Assembly: GCF_016918735.1 (NCBI RefSeq)
Contig: NZ_JAFFPR010000031.1
Location: 1 to 18,513 of the forward strand
DNA: 18,513 nucleotides
DNA from: Leptospira abararensis
GTDB lineage: Bacteria; Spirochaetota; Leptospiria; Leptospirales; Leptospiraceae
Direction: 5' to 3'
The translations under genes and the position numbers were made by a program. The notes beneath the pieces are model-generated. The model ran no database searches. It was not told the origin of the DNA and saw only the letters and a program-made list of their open reading frames with translations. Shown here one piece after another: positions 6,005 to 13,778 of the stretch (the stretch's first letter is position 1; each line of letters opens with the position of its first letter).

Positions 6005-7693
6005 TTACTTAGAAATTTTGTCTTGGATTCTTTTTGAATTACTTAGAATTTCCATGAAAACTTTCTTGAGCTCATTTCTTTTAATGGGAAGTTTAAGCGC
6101 CTTTAGTTTCCTTTCAATAATAATAATAATCGAGTCGAAATTCGGTTCATTTTCAATTATATTCTTTAGGCCTCGCAAGTTAATAGAGCCATTTTTCTTT
6201 AGGTTTAATTCTTTAAGCAGAACATTTTCCGATTTTCTAAGATCTTCAATTTTAACTTGCTCGATAGCCTTTGATGCGAGCGAGAAAGGTGAAATTTCCT
6301 GAATAAACCTCTTGGTTTCTATTATATGGGAGCGAACTAGTTTTTTCTTCTGATCATAACTTAACATAGTTGAAATTAATAATTTTTGAATTGGTTTTGG
6401 AAAATCCTCTGCGTTTACTTGAATTAGCATTTTCTCAGTGCTAAAAGGAATGAGCTGATAATTCATCACTAATTCTTTTTTTGGTAAGGTTTTGACTTTA
6501 TATTCTTTTTTAATGAAGTCGGCTAAATCGCTGTGTGTTTTCTTTGCTATCGGTTTTAATTTGTTTTGTATATATTTATTTGGATTACTGCTAAATTCTG
6601 GTGGTAAATCTCTAGTATCAAAGTAGAAGACAGGTGACTGATTGAGAAATTCTAAAAAATTATTTATAATAGGAGATTTTTTTATAGCCGAAAAGAAAGG
6701 TTGAGTGAGAATCTTTTTATTTTTCTTCTCAATATCTTTTCTAGTTTCAAAATCAGTATATTCTTCAGCAGTTATTTTATTTTGTTTTAATAATTTGGGT
6801 TTAACTATTTCGTCAATTTTTTTCCACCAAGAGGAGTATTTTTCTTCGTTCTTTATAAGTAATACTGGTCCCTTATGTTTCTTTATTTCATTTATTGGAT
6901 TGTATTCTGAATTGATATACGTTTTACTTAGTATATGATTAAATAGTTCCTTATCACTTAACGTTGTTTCAGCATCGATTATTTTTTCAAAAATAGATTC
7001 ACTGGAGTGGATTGATTCATGCAAATATTCCATTACCTTTGTTTCCTTTTGATCAACTGGAATATTTTCTTTAAATGAAATGAATCTCCAAATACTTTCT
7101 TTGACTGAATTTGGATTCTTTGTATATTCAAACTTAACTGTATTGACAAAATCATCCCAATGCCAGGAATATTCTGAGTAAAATCTCAATTTTAGGTAAA
7201 GAAATTCTACCGGATCTATGTTTTCAGAATACTTGATTTCTTGGAGAAGTCTTTGAGATCCTTGAAAATCGAAGCGAAATTCATCTCTTGTCTCAAAAAG
7301 CTGGTTATAATATGAATTTAGAATCCGAATCGATGATGCTTTATATTTTTCATTATTAATATAATTTGATATTTTTTGGTCTGAGGAAATAGAAGATTGG
7401 GAAATTAATTCGCAAATTTTTTGTTCTAGGATAGTTCGTAAAATTTTGTCGGTTGCGGCCGTAGTTATGAAATTGCTAACAGCGGAGAGAGACCCTAAGA
7501 CAGTAAATAATGATCCGAAGAAATTTAATATATCGTTTTTTAATATTTTTCCTATTTCCCATTTAAAGCTTTGCGCGATAATCGAGAGACCGAAGTAAAA
7601 TCCAATAATAGAAAATAAAACGATATTTATTAATATCCTATAGGTTTTATAAATTTCCAAGATTGAAATTAAAAAGAGTTTTAGTTTAAACAT
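6005..7693 (-). CDS. uncharacterised membrane-anchored protein, two N-terminal TM segments
   Basis: I do not recognise this 562-aa protein. Two hydrophobic segments near the N-terminus (about 20-42, NIVLFSIIGFYFGLSIIA; and 57-80, LNFFGSLFTVLGSLSAVSNF) should anchor it in the membrane. The remaining roughly 480 residues are soluble, charged and mostly helical, with Lys-rich stretches in the middle and C-terminus (LKALKLPIKRNELKKVFMEI near the end). No catalytic motif stands out. The architecture of a short membrane hairpin plus a large cytoplasmic part occurs in several defence effectors, but nothing specific supports that here. The ATG lacks a clear Shine-Dalgarno. It is the only gene of cassette 5 and the longest ORF in the window. 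Confidence 0.72.
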   Translation of the reverse strand: MFKLKLFLISILEIYKTYRILINIVLFSIIGFYFGLSIIAQSFKWEIGKILKNDILNFFGSLFTVLGSLSAVSNFITTAATDKILRTILEQKICELISQSSISSDQKISNYINNEKYKASSIRILNSYYNQLFETRDEFRFDFQGSQRLLQEIKYSENIDPVEFLYLKLRFYSEYSWHWDDFVNTVKFEYTKNPNSVKESIWRFISFKENIPVDQKETKVMEYLHESIHSSESIFEKIIDAETTLSDKELFNHILSKTYINSEYNPINEIKKHKGPVLLIKNEEKYSSWWKKIDEIVKPKLLKQNKITAEEYTDFETRKDIEKKNKKILTQPFFSAIKKSPIINNFLEFLNQSPVFYFDTRDLPPEFSSNPNKYIQNKLKPIAKKTHSDLADFIKKEYKVKTLPKKELVMNYQLIPFSTEKMLIQVNAEDFPKPIQKLLISTMLSYDQKKKLVRSHIIETKRFIQEISPFSLASKAIEQVKIEDLRKSENVLLKELNLKKNGSINLRGLKNIIENEPNFDSIIIIIERKLKALKLPIKRNELKKVFMEILSNSKRIQDKISK

Positions 7694-7728
7694 ATTTGTA
7701 AATTTGTAATATTTGTTTCGGCGATTTC

Positions 7729-7890
7729 GCTTAACGAACTAGCCTTAACGACGTAGGCTGGCCCTGAGTCCCAACGGGACGTTAGGGACTGGAACGACAC
7801 TTGCGAAGGCAAGGGGAGTGCCAGAAGCCTATGTGTCGCAGACCGAGCGAGGGCGAAGACCCGAAGCGAAGCGTTAAGGCGCTGTTATAC
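7729..7890 (-). repeat. attC-like repeat 6
   Basis: The cores are GCTTAAC and GTTATAC. The inner boxes GCCTTAACG and CGTTAAGGC pair perfectly. The body is type A with GTAGGC/GCCTAT, CTTGC/GCAAG and GGG-CGAAGA-CCC hairpins. Confidence 0.92.
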
Positions 7891-7900
7891 GACGTTTTTT

Positions 7901-8830
7901 TTAAACATTTAGACCAGTTGTGTTTAAATTTCCTAACGTTGAAGTTATATCTTGCGATTCAGTTTTTTGTTCGTTGTGTATTGAATATAAAAAATTAATT
8001 TGTAAATTATATATAGAGATAAATTTATTTTTTGATTTTATTAAACCTATTTTTTGTGAGTATACATTTTGTATTCCATAAGTTTGAATGCCATTTGACC
8101 CTTGCTTGGATAATGCTGATAATTCGATTTTCGAAAGATTTTCAAAATTGTAATCTTTGAAGACAGCGACTTTCCTTAAATCTTTATCTGAAATATAGGC
8201 CAGTTGATCAATACCGTTAAAGTATTTTAAAAACCAGTCGTGTGTATTTTGGTCATAGAGGCATCTGTTTAATTTATCCTTCGATAGAATTCGGGAATTA
8301 TTTATTATTGATGCTCCATAAAAATTGTTATCTAACTGAAAAAGGGTATCATGTGTTATTGAAAATCTCAAATATATTTCGCCTATATTGATGCGAAGTT
8401 TCCTATATAGATGGTAAGTGTTGTAGTTTGTTAAGGCCTCTTGAAAGTGGATAGCAAATGCTAATGATAATAAGGGATTGTCAAATACGAAAAAGCCTCC
8501 ATCTCCCGTATCAATGAAATGTATCTTCAATTTTGAATCTATAATATGTTTTTGGAAGAGTAGAGAATCGTATTTTGTGATACTTGCGATTGTTACATTC
8601 ATCAATATTTTAAAAATTATAGGGATATAATGCTGAAATGGCTCTTCGAACTGTGAATACTGGTAGATATCAATTCCTAGAATAGATTTTTTTTCTGTTT
8701 CAATTAAACTGGTAAGGTAATTTAAATCAAATCCATTGTCATCTTCTGAAAAAGATGAATAATTTCGTTTAATGTCATACTTAGCTAATTCTATTTCTAT
8801 TTCATTTAAAGTAAGTTTTTTAATTTCCAT
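7901..8830 (-). CDS. class III nucleotidyl cyclase-like protein
   Basis: This 309-aa protein has a cyclase homology domain at about residues 47-200. ILGIDIYQYSQF carries the first metal Asp (Asp54), and FIDTGDGGFFVF carries the second (Asp110). LRINIGE (145-151) and NNFYGASIINNSRI (168-181) follow in the order seen in class III cyclases. The usual transition-state Asn four residues before Arg180 appears to be Ile176, with Asn at 177-178, so the substrate or even activity is uncertain. Bacterial relatives make cAMP, cGMP or, in Pycsar, cCMP/cUMP. No cyclic-nucleotide-gated effector sits in the same cassette. The C-terminal 100 residues are not recognised. The ATG at 8828-8830 has only a distant AAGGA. 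Confidence 0.66.
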   Translation of the reverse strand: MEIKKLTLNEIEIELAKYDIKRNYSSFSEDDNGFDLNYLTSLIETEKKSILGIDIYQYSQFEEPFQHYIPIIFKILMNVTIASITKYDSLLFQKHIIDSKLKIHFIDTGDGGFFVFDNPLLSLAFAIHFQEALTNYNTYHLYRKLRINIGEIYLRFSITHDTLFQLDNNFYGASIINNSRILSKDKLNRCLYDQNTHDWFLKYFNGIDQLAYISDKDLRKVAVFKDYNFENLSKIELSALSKQGSNGIQTYGIQNVYSQKIGLIKSKNKFISIYNLQINFLYSIHNEQKTESQDITSTLGNLNTTGLNV

Positions 8831-8887
8831 TTCGCTTAGTTTTAATCCTTCTTTTTTTTACGTTTTAATTAATAATGAAAAAATGTC

Positions 8888-9051
8888 GTATAACGAACTA
8901 GCCTTAACGACGTAGGCTGACCCTGAGTCCCGGTAACGGGACGTTAGGGACTGGAACGATACTTGCGTAAGCAAGGGGAGTGCCAGAAGCCTATGTGTCG
9001 CAGACCGAGCGAGGCCTTGTGCCGAAGCGAAGCGTTAAGGCGCTGTTATGC
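8888..9051 (-). repeat. attC-like repeat 7
   Basis: The cores are GTATAAC and GTTATGC. The inner boxes GCCTTAACG and CGTTAAGGC pair perfectly. The body is type A with apical GGC-CTTGT-GCC. Its right core supplies the TAA stop of the methylase gene in cassette 7 (9046-9048). Confidence 0.92.
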
Positions 9052-9918
9052 GACGGTTTTGTTTTTGAATAGACTTTTAGTTTTTTTAGAGATATATAAA
9101 GAATTGCTAAAAATTGCTAATTCATTACCGCTCTTTATTAAATTGGATGCACTATAATTAATAGAGTATTCGATTTGCCGAAAGGGTTTGTATAGTTTTT
9201 TAATAGGTTGAACGGAATCATAGGTTACTAGCCATTTGAATTTTTCAATCTGTTTTATTTTCGATGAAACATTCTTATGATCATCTTCTGAGTAATGATT
9301 AATGTATAAGTCTTTTCCTTTATTGTAATAAGGTGGGTCAAAGTAAATAAGGGACTTACTAGAATATTTTTTAGGCAAATTCTGTATCAGTTTTAATGCA
9401 TCCAGATTTTTTAGGTCTATGCGATTTCTGTAAAGTGCTATTTTCTCAATTCTACTAATCAGATCTTTTTTATTAAATCTTGCGTCTATTTTCCAATCAC
9501 CGTTTTGTTGCCGTCCACCAATCATACCGGCGGAAATTATTCCCGATCTATTACTTCGGTTTAGATAGAAAGTTGAAAACCCTAATGTGAGTAGATCTTC
9601 CTTTTTTTTATTTATTTGAATTTGTTTTAGTTTGTCCCAATTTTTTAAATTTACTTTTGTGTCAGTAATTAATTTAATTAAGTCTTCCGTATGATTTAGA
9701 ACTGAATACCAGAATGCGTATATCGAACGATCGAAATCATTAATTAATATCCTTCCGCTATATTCTTGAAACAATAAGTATAAGGCAACAGATGCGCCAC
9801 CCGCATAAGGTTCAATGTAATAGCCATCATTTAATAGATTTTCTTCAAATATATTGGCTATATGGCTAGATAATTTGCCTTTGCCACCTGGATATCGTAA
9901 TGGTGAATAAAAATGCAT
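9046..9918 (-). CDS. D12-class N6-adenine DNA methyltransferase (Dam-like)
   Basis: This 290-aa protein carries the D12 methylase set: RYPGGKGKL (8-16), EPYAGGASV (36-44, AdoMet motif I), FYLNRSNRSGI (117-127) and catalytic DPPY (194-197). The length is typical of Dam/DpnM-type enzymes; the target site cannot be told from the sequence. Its ATG follows the ParB-like stop with no gap (TAAATG), so the pair is coupled. No restriction endonuclease is in the cassette. The last codons and the TAA stop fall in the cassette end and attC core, so the reading frame runs right into the recombination site. It could be a solitary or self-protecting methylase. Confidence 0.92.
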   Translation of the reverse strand: MHFYSPLRYPGGKGKLSSHIANIFEENLLNDGYYIEPYAGGASVALYLLFQEYSGRILINDFDRSIYAFWYSVLNHTEDLIKLITDTKVNLKNWDKLKQIQINKKKEDLLTLGFSTFYLNRSNRSGIISAGMIGGRQQNGDWKIDARFNKKDLISRIEKIALYRNRIDLKNLDALKLIQNLPKKYSSKSLIYFDPPYYNKGKDLYINHYSEDDHKNVSSKIKQIEKFKWLVTYDSVQPIKKLYKPFRQIEYSINYSASNLIKSGNELAIFSNSLYISKKTKSLFKNKTVA

Positions 9919-11283
9919 TTATAGATTTTCCCAAAGTTTTTGAATGAATAATTGTAGATTGTCCCACGCAACATTAATGTCTCGAGGCGAGGGGATAAAA
10001 TGTCTATTATGAACATATGAATGAAATGTATTTACAGATAAAATACTATTTTGACTACTAGCTGCTATTCGAATTGCCTTCAGTTCATGTTTATTCATAA
10101 ATTGATTGTCTTCCAGGAATTGCGCAACTTTGTCCGCTTTTTTATGCAGTTCATCATTTTTAGAGATACCTGAAAGTTTTTTGTTTTCTATGAATGCATC
10201 CAAACTTAATTCTATGAAAACTCTTAAAAGAACAGCAGAGCTATTGACGAAATCTGCAGTTACTAAATTTCTTAATTCTAGATAAATTTGGTGAATTCGT
10301 TTTTCTTTGTTACCTATTGTTATTATACAATCTTTTGGTATCACATTCTTTCTGTCGTATGAGGTTTTCGTTACCTTCTTAAATGCTTTAGAAATTACTG
10401 TGCCAGTGCTGGTTGTAGAATTAGATACTAATTCCCACGGTTTAGTTGATATGTTCTTTTTATCTGGTATATGTGTTTTTTTAAAGTGTTCTAATAGATA
10501 TTTTTCTCTATCCTTTTTTTCATAAATGTCTTTTACTTTAATTTTCTTATCGGCTAAATCTGAGACTATCTTCTGAAGTCCTTTTATAACTTCCTCTTCT
10601 TTTAGTTCGGTTTGGATATTTCCGTTAGAAATTTTAATGCCGACTACGTCTTGAACTGATGGATCTCTTAATAAGCGATCTAAGCTCGAAGATGGAACTG
10701 ACTTTAGCTTTCCTTTTAGTTCTTTTTCAACTAAATTGCTTTTTTTAAGAAAGTCAATAGCTTGGAGAGATATACTCGATTTTCCTTCTATCCGCTCATC
10801 AAATCTGGCAACTTGTTGGGCATCCCATCGGACTGTCCCTACGCCCTCGTTTTCACCAGTATGCTTAAGTTTAATCCATTCGATAGCATCTTTTGGATCT
10901 TTAAATACTATGCAAGATATTGATAGGATAGGATTTTTTTTGAATAATTCATGAAGTTTTTTCATTTTATTCAGAAAAGATTTTTTTTCGATATTAATGT
11001 CCAATGGATTTGACAATAACTTCAACGTTGCTACTCTTCTATTTCCTTCTAAAACATTGTATTTTCCTTTTTCAGTCTCATGAGGGGTGACAATACAAAG
11101 GTCGGAAGGATTTAATCCTTTGATTATAATATGGTTTGCAAGAGCTAGAATTTTATCTTCCTGTTCATCTATCATTACCTGCATTGCTTCTCTCTGATTG
11201 CCAACTAATTCATATCTAGGATTTTCGATATTTACTGTTAAATTTGTAAGTGCAATGTCTTTTGGTTCGTGTGTTTTATTCAT
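9919..11283 (-). CDS. ParB/Srx-like nuclease-fold protein with HEPN-like C-terminus
   Basis: This 454-aa protein starts with a ParB-like domain: NPRYELVGNQREAM, then YNVLEGNRRVATLKLL (75-90), the EGNRR box of the ParB N-terminal CTPase/nuclease fold. Residues 230-330 are Lys-rich. The C-terminal 110 residues (RVFIELSLDAFIENKKL ... FHSYVHNRHFIPSPRDI) are helical with a late HNRH at 425-428, resembling HEPN or DUF4145-like helical domains; this is tentative. It forms an operon with the D12 methylase and fills cassette 7. Chromosome partitioning is unlikely without a ParA. I favour a DNA-modification or defence-linked role, as for other ParB-domain proteins next to methylases. Confidence 0.78.
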   Translation of the reverse strand: MNKTHEPKDIALTNLTVNIENPRYELVGNQREAMQVMIDEQEDKILALANHIIIKGLNPSDLCIVTPHETEKGKYNVLEGNRRVATLKLLSNPLDINIEKKSFLNKMKKLHELFKKNPILSISCIVFKDPKDAIEWIKLKHTGENEGVGTVRWDAQQVARFDERIEGKSSISLQAIDFLKKSNLVEKELKGKLKSVPSSSLDRLLRDPSVQDVVGIKISNGNIQTELKEEEVIKGLQKIVSDLADKKIKVKDIYEKKDREKYLLEHFKKTHIPDKKNISTKPWELVSNSTTSTGTVISKAFKKVTKTSYDRKNVIPKDCIITIGNKEKRIHQIYLELRNLVTADFVNSSAVLLRVFIELSLDAFIENKKLSGISKNDELHKKADKVAQFLEDNQFMNKHELKAIRIAASSQNSILSVNTFHSYVHNRHFIPSPRDINVAWDNLQLFIQKLWENL

Positions 11284-11322
11284 TAAGTTTTCCTTTTATA
11301 TTTATATGATTTCAAAACTGTC

Positions 11323-11486
11323 GCATAACGAACTAGTGGAGACGACGTTTCCCGACCCTGAGTCCCGTTAACGGGACGTTAGGGACTGGCACGGAGTTTG
11401 CGGATGCAAACGAGTGACAGAAGGGAAATGTGGCGCAGCCCAAGCGAGGCCTCGTGCCGAAGCGCAGCGTTTCCATGCTGTTATAC
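11323..11486 (-). repeat. attC-like repeat 8 (type B)
   Basis: The cores are GCATAAC and GTTATAC. The inner boxes GTGGAGACG and CGTTTCCAT pair with a G.T near the centre. The body is type B: CGTTTCCCG with GGGAAATG, TTTGC/GCAAA, and GGC-CTCGT-GCC. Confidence 0.92.
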
Positions 11487-11495
11487 GCTGGCGGT

Positions 11496-12638
11496 CTAGT
11501 AATCTTCATGTTTCGCCCAATCAATTATTCCTTTATCTTGAAAAATGCGTTCAGCTGCCTCTTCTAATAAATCTTCATTCATATCAGGAAATTTTTCAAA
11601 TAATTCTTCACTAGCATCATATGGTCCACCATTATGGAATTGATATCCGCCTTCTTCGCTATCATATGGTACTCCATCGGCAGGATCTGAGTATACCGAG
11701 TAAAACCATTCAATCATGTGGTTTATTTTTCTTTCTTCTGATATTGAATATTTTCTAGAGATTATAGGTTTTATTAAAGGATATATTATTTTTGGTTCAG
11801 TAATGAACTTATTAATTGTATTAATTTCATCATCAGATATCGCTGTATTTAGATAATGTTTGCATAGTTCAATAAATTCCTTTGAACTATAAATTAATAT
11901 ATTATTTTCGGTAAGATCTTTAAATTCGTTTATTAGTTCTGGATGTGGTATTTTTTTTGAGATTTTCCACCAATCCTCTTTTTTATCATCAGTGACAAAT
12001 ATTATATCGGATTTTATTTTTTTCGAATATGTAATTACTGATTTCCAAATCAGATAGTCATTATATTTATCTGGTTCGCTTTTTAAATCTGCATAACCTG
12101 GGGGTATTTTATTCAAATATCTTTTCTTAGCTTCTTCTCTAAGTAGTTCTGTTTCACTTTCAGACATTTTTTCGCCGATACAACCCTCAAATAAATTTGA
12201 TATTTTTTCAAGAATTAAGTTTGAGTCGTAGTGCTTCTTTTTAGATTCAGAAAGGTATTCTTTTATTTTTGTTTCAGTATCGTTTAGTAAAGTAGACAGG
12301 TCTTCTATTTTTATCGTTGGATGTCTGTTTTGATATAGTTCTGAAAGCTTGGAGACTGTTTTCGATAAGCCAATTTCATCCAATATTTGTTTGTATGAGT
12401 CTATTGAATCTTTTATTACTTTATCTCGGTTTTTATTGTATTCATGAGCAACTATAAAAGGTATCCAAATTTTTTTCTCAAAAGCTTTGATAATCTTTTC
12501 TAACGAGGAGAAGTATGCATCTGGAAATCTGTACACATTTAGTAAAATATTGGTATCAAATACAAGATGTGCTTTTTTCCAGATTTTCTTGATTTCTTCC
12601 TCTGTTTGTTTGTAATATCCAGGAAATTGTTTTTTCAT
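11496..12638 (-). CDS. PIN-like (PIN_8 type) domain protein
   Basis: This 380-aa protein matches the large PIN-like family. LVFDTNILLNVYRF gives Asp28 and Asn30. WIPFIVAHEYNKNR gives Glu66. DIIFVTDDKKEDWW gives the late Asp217/218 pair followed by the characteristic Trp residues. PIN proteins are metal-dependent nucleases; these long members are often found in defence islands, but their substrate is unknown. The last 90 residues are acidic (YDSEEGGYQF; EELFEKFPDMNEDLLEEAAERI). The start at 12636-12638 is only about 20 bp from the repeat core and has no Shine-Dalgarno, so the leader is almost entirely the cassette-end arm. It is the sole gene of cassette 8. Confidence 0.8.
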   Translation of the reverse strand: MKKQFPGYYKQTEEEIKKIWKKAHLVFDTNILLNVYRFPDAYFSSLEKIIKAFEKKIWIPFIVAHEYNKNRDKVIKDSIDSYKQILDEIGLSKTVSKLSELYQNRHPTIKIEDLSTLLNDTETKIKEYLSESKKKHYDSNLILEKISNLFEGCIGEKMSESETELLREEAKKRYLNKIPPGYADLKSEPDKYNDYLIWKSVITYSKKIKSDIIFVTDDKKEDWWKISKKIPHPELINEFKDLTENNILIYSSKEFIELCKHYLNTAISDDEINTINKFITEPKIIYPLIKPIISRKYSISEERKINHMIEWFYSVYSDPADGVPYDSEEGGYQFHNGGPYDASEELFEKFPDMNEDLLEEAAERIFQDKGIIDWAKHEDY

Positions 12639-12658
12639 ATTTTTTTTAGACCGCTTGC

Positions 12659-12820
12659 GTATAACGAACTAGTGGAGACGACGTTTCCCGACCCTGAGTC
12701 CCGAACGGGACGTTAGGGACTGGCACGGAGTTTGCGGATGCAAACGAGTGACAGAAGGGAAATGTGGCGCAGCCCAAGCGAGGCCTCGTGCCGAAGCGCA
12801 GCGTTTCCATGCTGTTAGTC
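12659..12820 (-). repeat. attC-like repeat 9 (type B)
   Basis: The cores are GTATAAC and GTTAGTC, so the two arms clearly differ. The inner boxes are GTGGAGACG and CGTTTCCAT. The body is nearly identical to repeat 8. Confidence 0.92.
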
Positions 12821-12999
12821 GCAGTAGGTTATTTTATAATTATATTTATTATTTCTACTAAGTTTTTTTATAGTTAAATAATTGTAGAAGAGAGTCGGAT
12901 TTAAAAAATTTGATCAGCTAATATTGAAAATCAGAGAATCCAGTTTCATCTTGATAAATACTAGATAAATGAAGCGAACTTGAAATTAGAAACTAACAG
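12821..12999. other. AT-rich non-coding tail of cassette 9
   Basis: Apart from the cassette-end arm (through about 12831), this 180-bp stretch 3' of the BrnA gene has no ORF, no strong hairpin and no clear terminator. Only a weak 6-bp TTCTAC/GTAGAA pairing is visible near 12855-12895. Confidence 0.5.
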
Positions 13000-13206
13000 T
13001 TATGCAGAAAGTTCTTTTTGTAGTTCAACTTCCTTTTTTAATACTTTATTTATAATTGAATTTATATCTTTACCTTTCGAAATAGCTATTTTCGAAAAAT
13101 ATTCTTCAATATCGTTATCTAGATAAATTGGTAGGTGGATATCCTTTTTATCTTTAATGTAAAAAATTCCTTTTTTGCCTTTTGAAAAGTCGTAATTTTT
13201 TTTCAT
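13000..13206 (-). CDS. brnA: BrnA-type ribbon-helix-helix antitoxin
   Basis: This 68-aa protein begins MKKNYDFSKGKKGIFY, the usual BrnA lead-in. It continues with IHLPIYLDNDIEEYFSKIAISKGKDINSIINKVLKKE, a ribbon-helix-helix DNA-binding domain. It starts 2 bp after the BrnT stop, in the toxin-first order typical of BrnTA. It should bind BrnT and repress the operon as a dimer. Confidence 0.85.
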   Translation of the reverse strand: MKKNYDFSKGKKGIFYIKDKKDIHLPIYLDNDIEEYFSKIAISKGKDINSIINKVLKKEVELQKELSA

Positions 13207-13208
13207 AA

Positions 13209-13505
13209 CTATTCTTTACCTAGTCTTTGGAGATATTCATTCTCCTCAGTTCTATTCGCCTGTCTTGCAGAAATTATTCTTAATTTTTCCTCTGATTTAT
13301 TAGATTTGTCTACAAAAACAACAACTACAACGGTAAAATTTTCAACTTTTCCGATGACTAGCCACCTATCTTCATTTACAGAATGTTTTTCATCTTGTAT
13401 GTATATAGCATCTTTATCTAGAAATACTTCAGAGGCTTGATTGAATGAAATATTATGTTTTCTTAGATTTGAGGCGTTTTTCTTATGATCCCATTCAAAT
13501 AGCAT
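13209..13505 (-). CDS. brnT: BrnT ribonuclease toxin
   Basis: This 98-aa protein matches BrnT from end to end: FEWDHKKNASNLRKHNISF at the N-terminus, ASEVFLDKDA, EDRWLVIGKV, and the conserved LRIISARQANRTEENEY at the C-terminus, where the Arg and Glu residues are required for RNase activity in characterised members. The length is normal. The ATG at 13503-13505 has no Shine-Dalgarno. A perfect palindrome lies about 35 bp upstream. With BrnA it fills cassette 9. Confidence 0.92.
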   Translation of the reverse strand: MLFEWDHKKNASNLRKHNISFNQASEVFLDKDAIYIQDEKHSVNEDRWLVIGKVENFTVVVVVFVDKSNKSEEKLRIISARQANRTEENEYLQRLGKE

Positions 13506-13537
13506 ATATTTATTAAATAGAAGCTTTTTAAGTAGGT

Positions 13538-13549
13538 AAATTGCAATTT
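13538..13549. promoter_or_regulatory. candidate BrnTA operator palindrome
   Basis: AAATTGCAATTT is a perfect 12-bp palindrome (one base wider on each side it fails) located 33-44 bp upstream of brnT. BrnA-type ribbon-helix-helix proteins bind short palindromes in their own promoter, so this is a plausible operator. In AT-rich DNA such a match can also arise by chance. Confidence 0.35.
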
Positions 13550-13600
13550 CTTTTCCTTTTTCTTAAATCTATTATTTAGAATTAATTTTTAACCTATTGC

Positions 13601-13762
13601 GACTAACGAACTAGCCTTAACGACGTAGGCTGGCCCTGAGTCCCGAACGGGACGTTAGGGACTGGAACGACGCTTGCGCAAGCAAGAGGAGTGCCAGAAG
13701 CCTATGTGTCGCAGACCGAGCGAGGCCTTGTGCCGAAGCGAAGCGTTAAGTCGCTGTTATGC
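13601..13762 (-). repeat. attC-like repeat 10
   Basis: The cores are GACTAAC and GTTATGC. The inner boxes GCCTTAACG and CGTTAAGTC pair except near the outer end. The body is type A with GGC-CTTGT-GCC. Confidence 0.92.
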
Positions 13763-13778
13763 GCAGTAGTATATTGGC

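Noticed and set aside
7801..7998. + strand ORF starting in repeat 6
   Set aside because: It is repeat-derived N-terminal sequence running antisense into the cyclase-like gene.
9919..11283. Plasmid or chromosome partition ParB
   Set aside because: There is no ParA and no parS-like site, and the protein is coupled to a methylase with an unrelated C-terminal domain.
11333..11524. Minus-strand ORF across repeat 8
   Set aside because: It is composed of repeat sequence and overlaps the end of the PIN-like gene; the same peptide recurs as the false extension at repeat 13.
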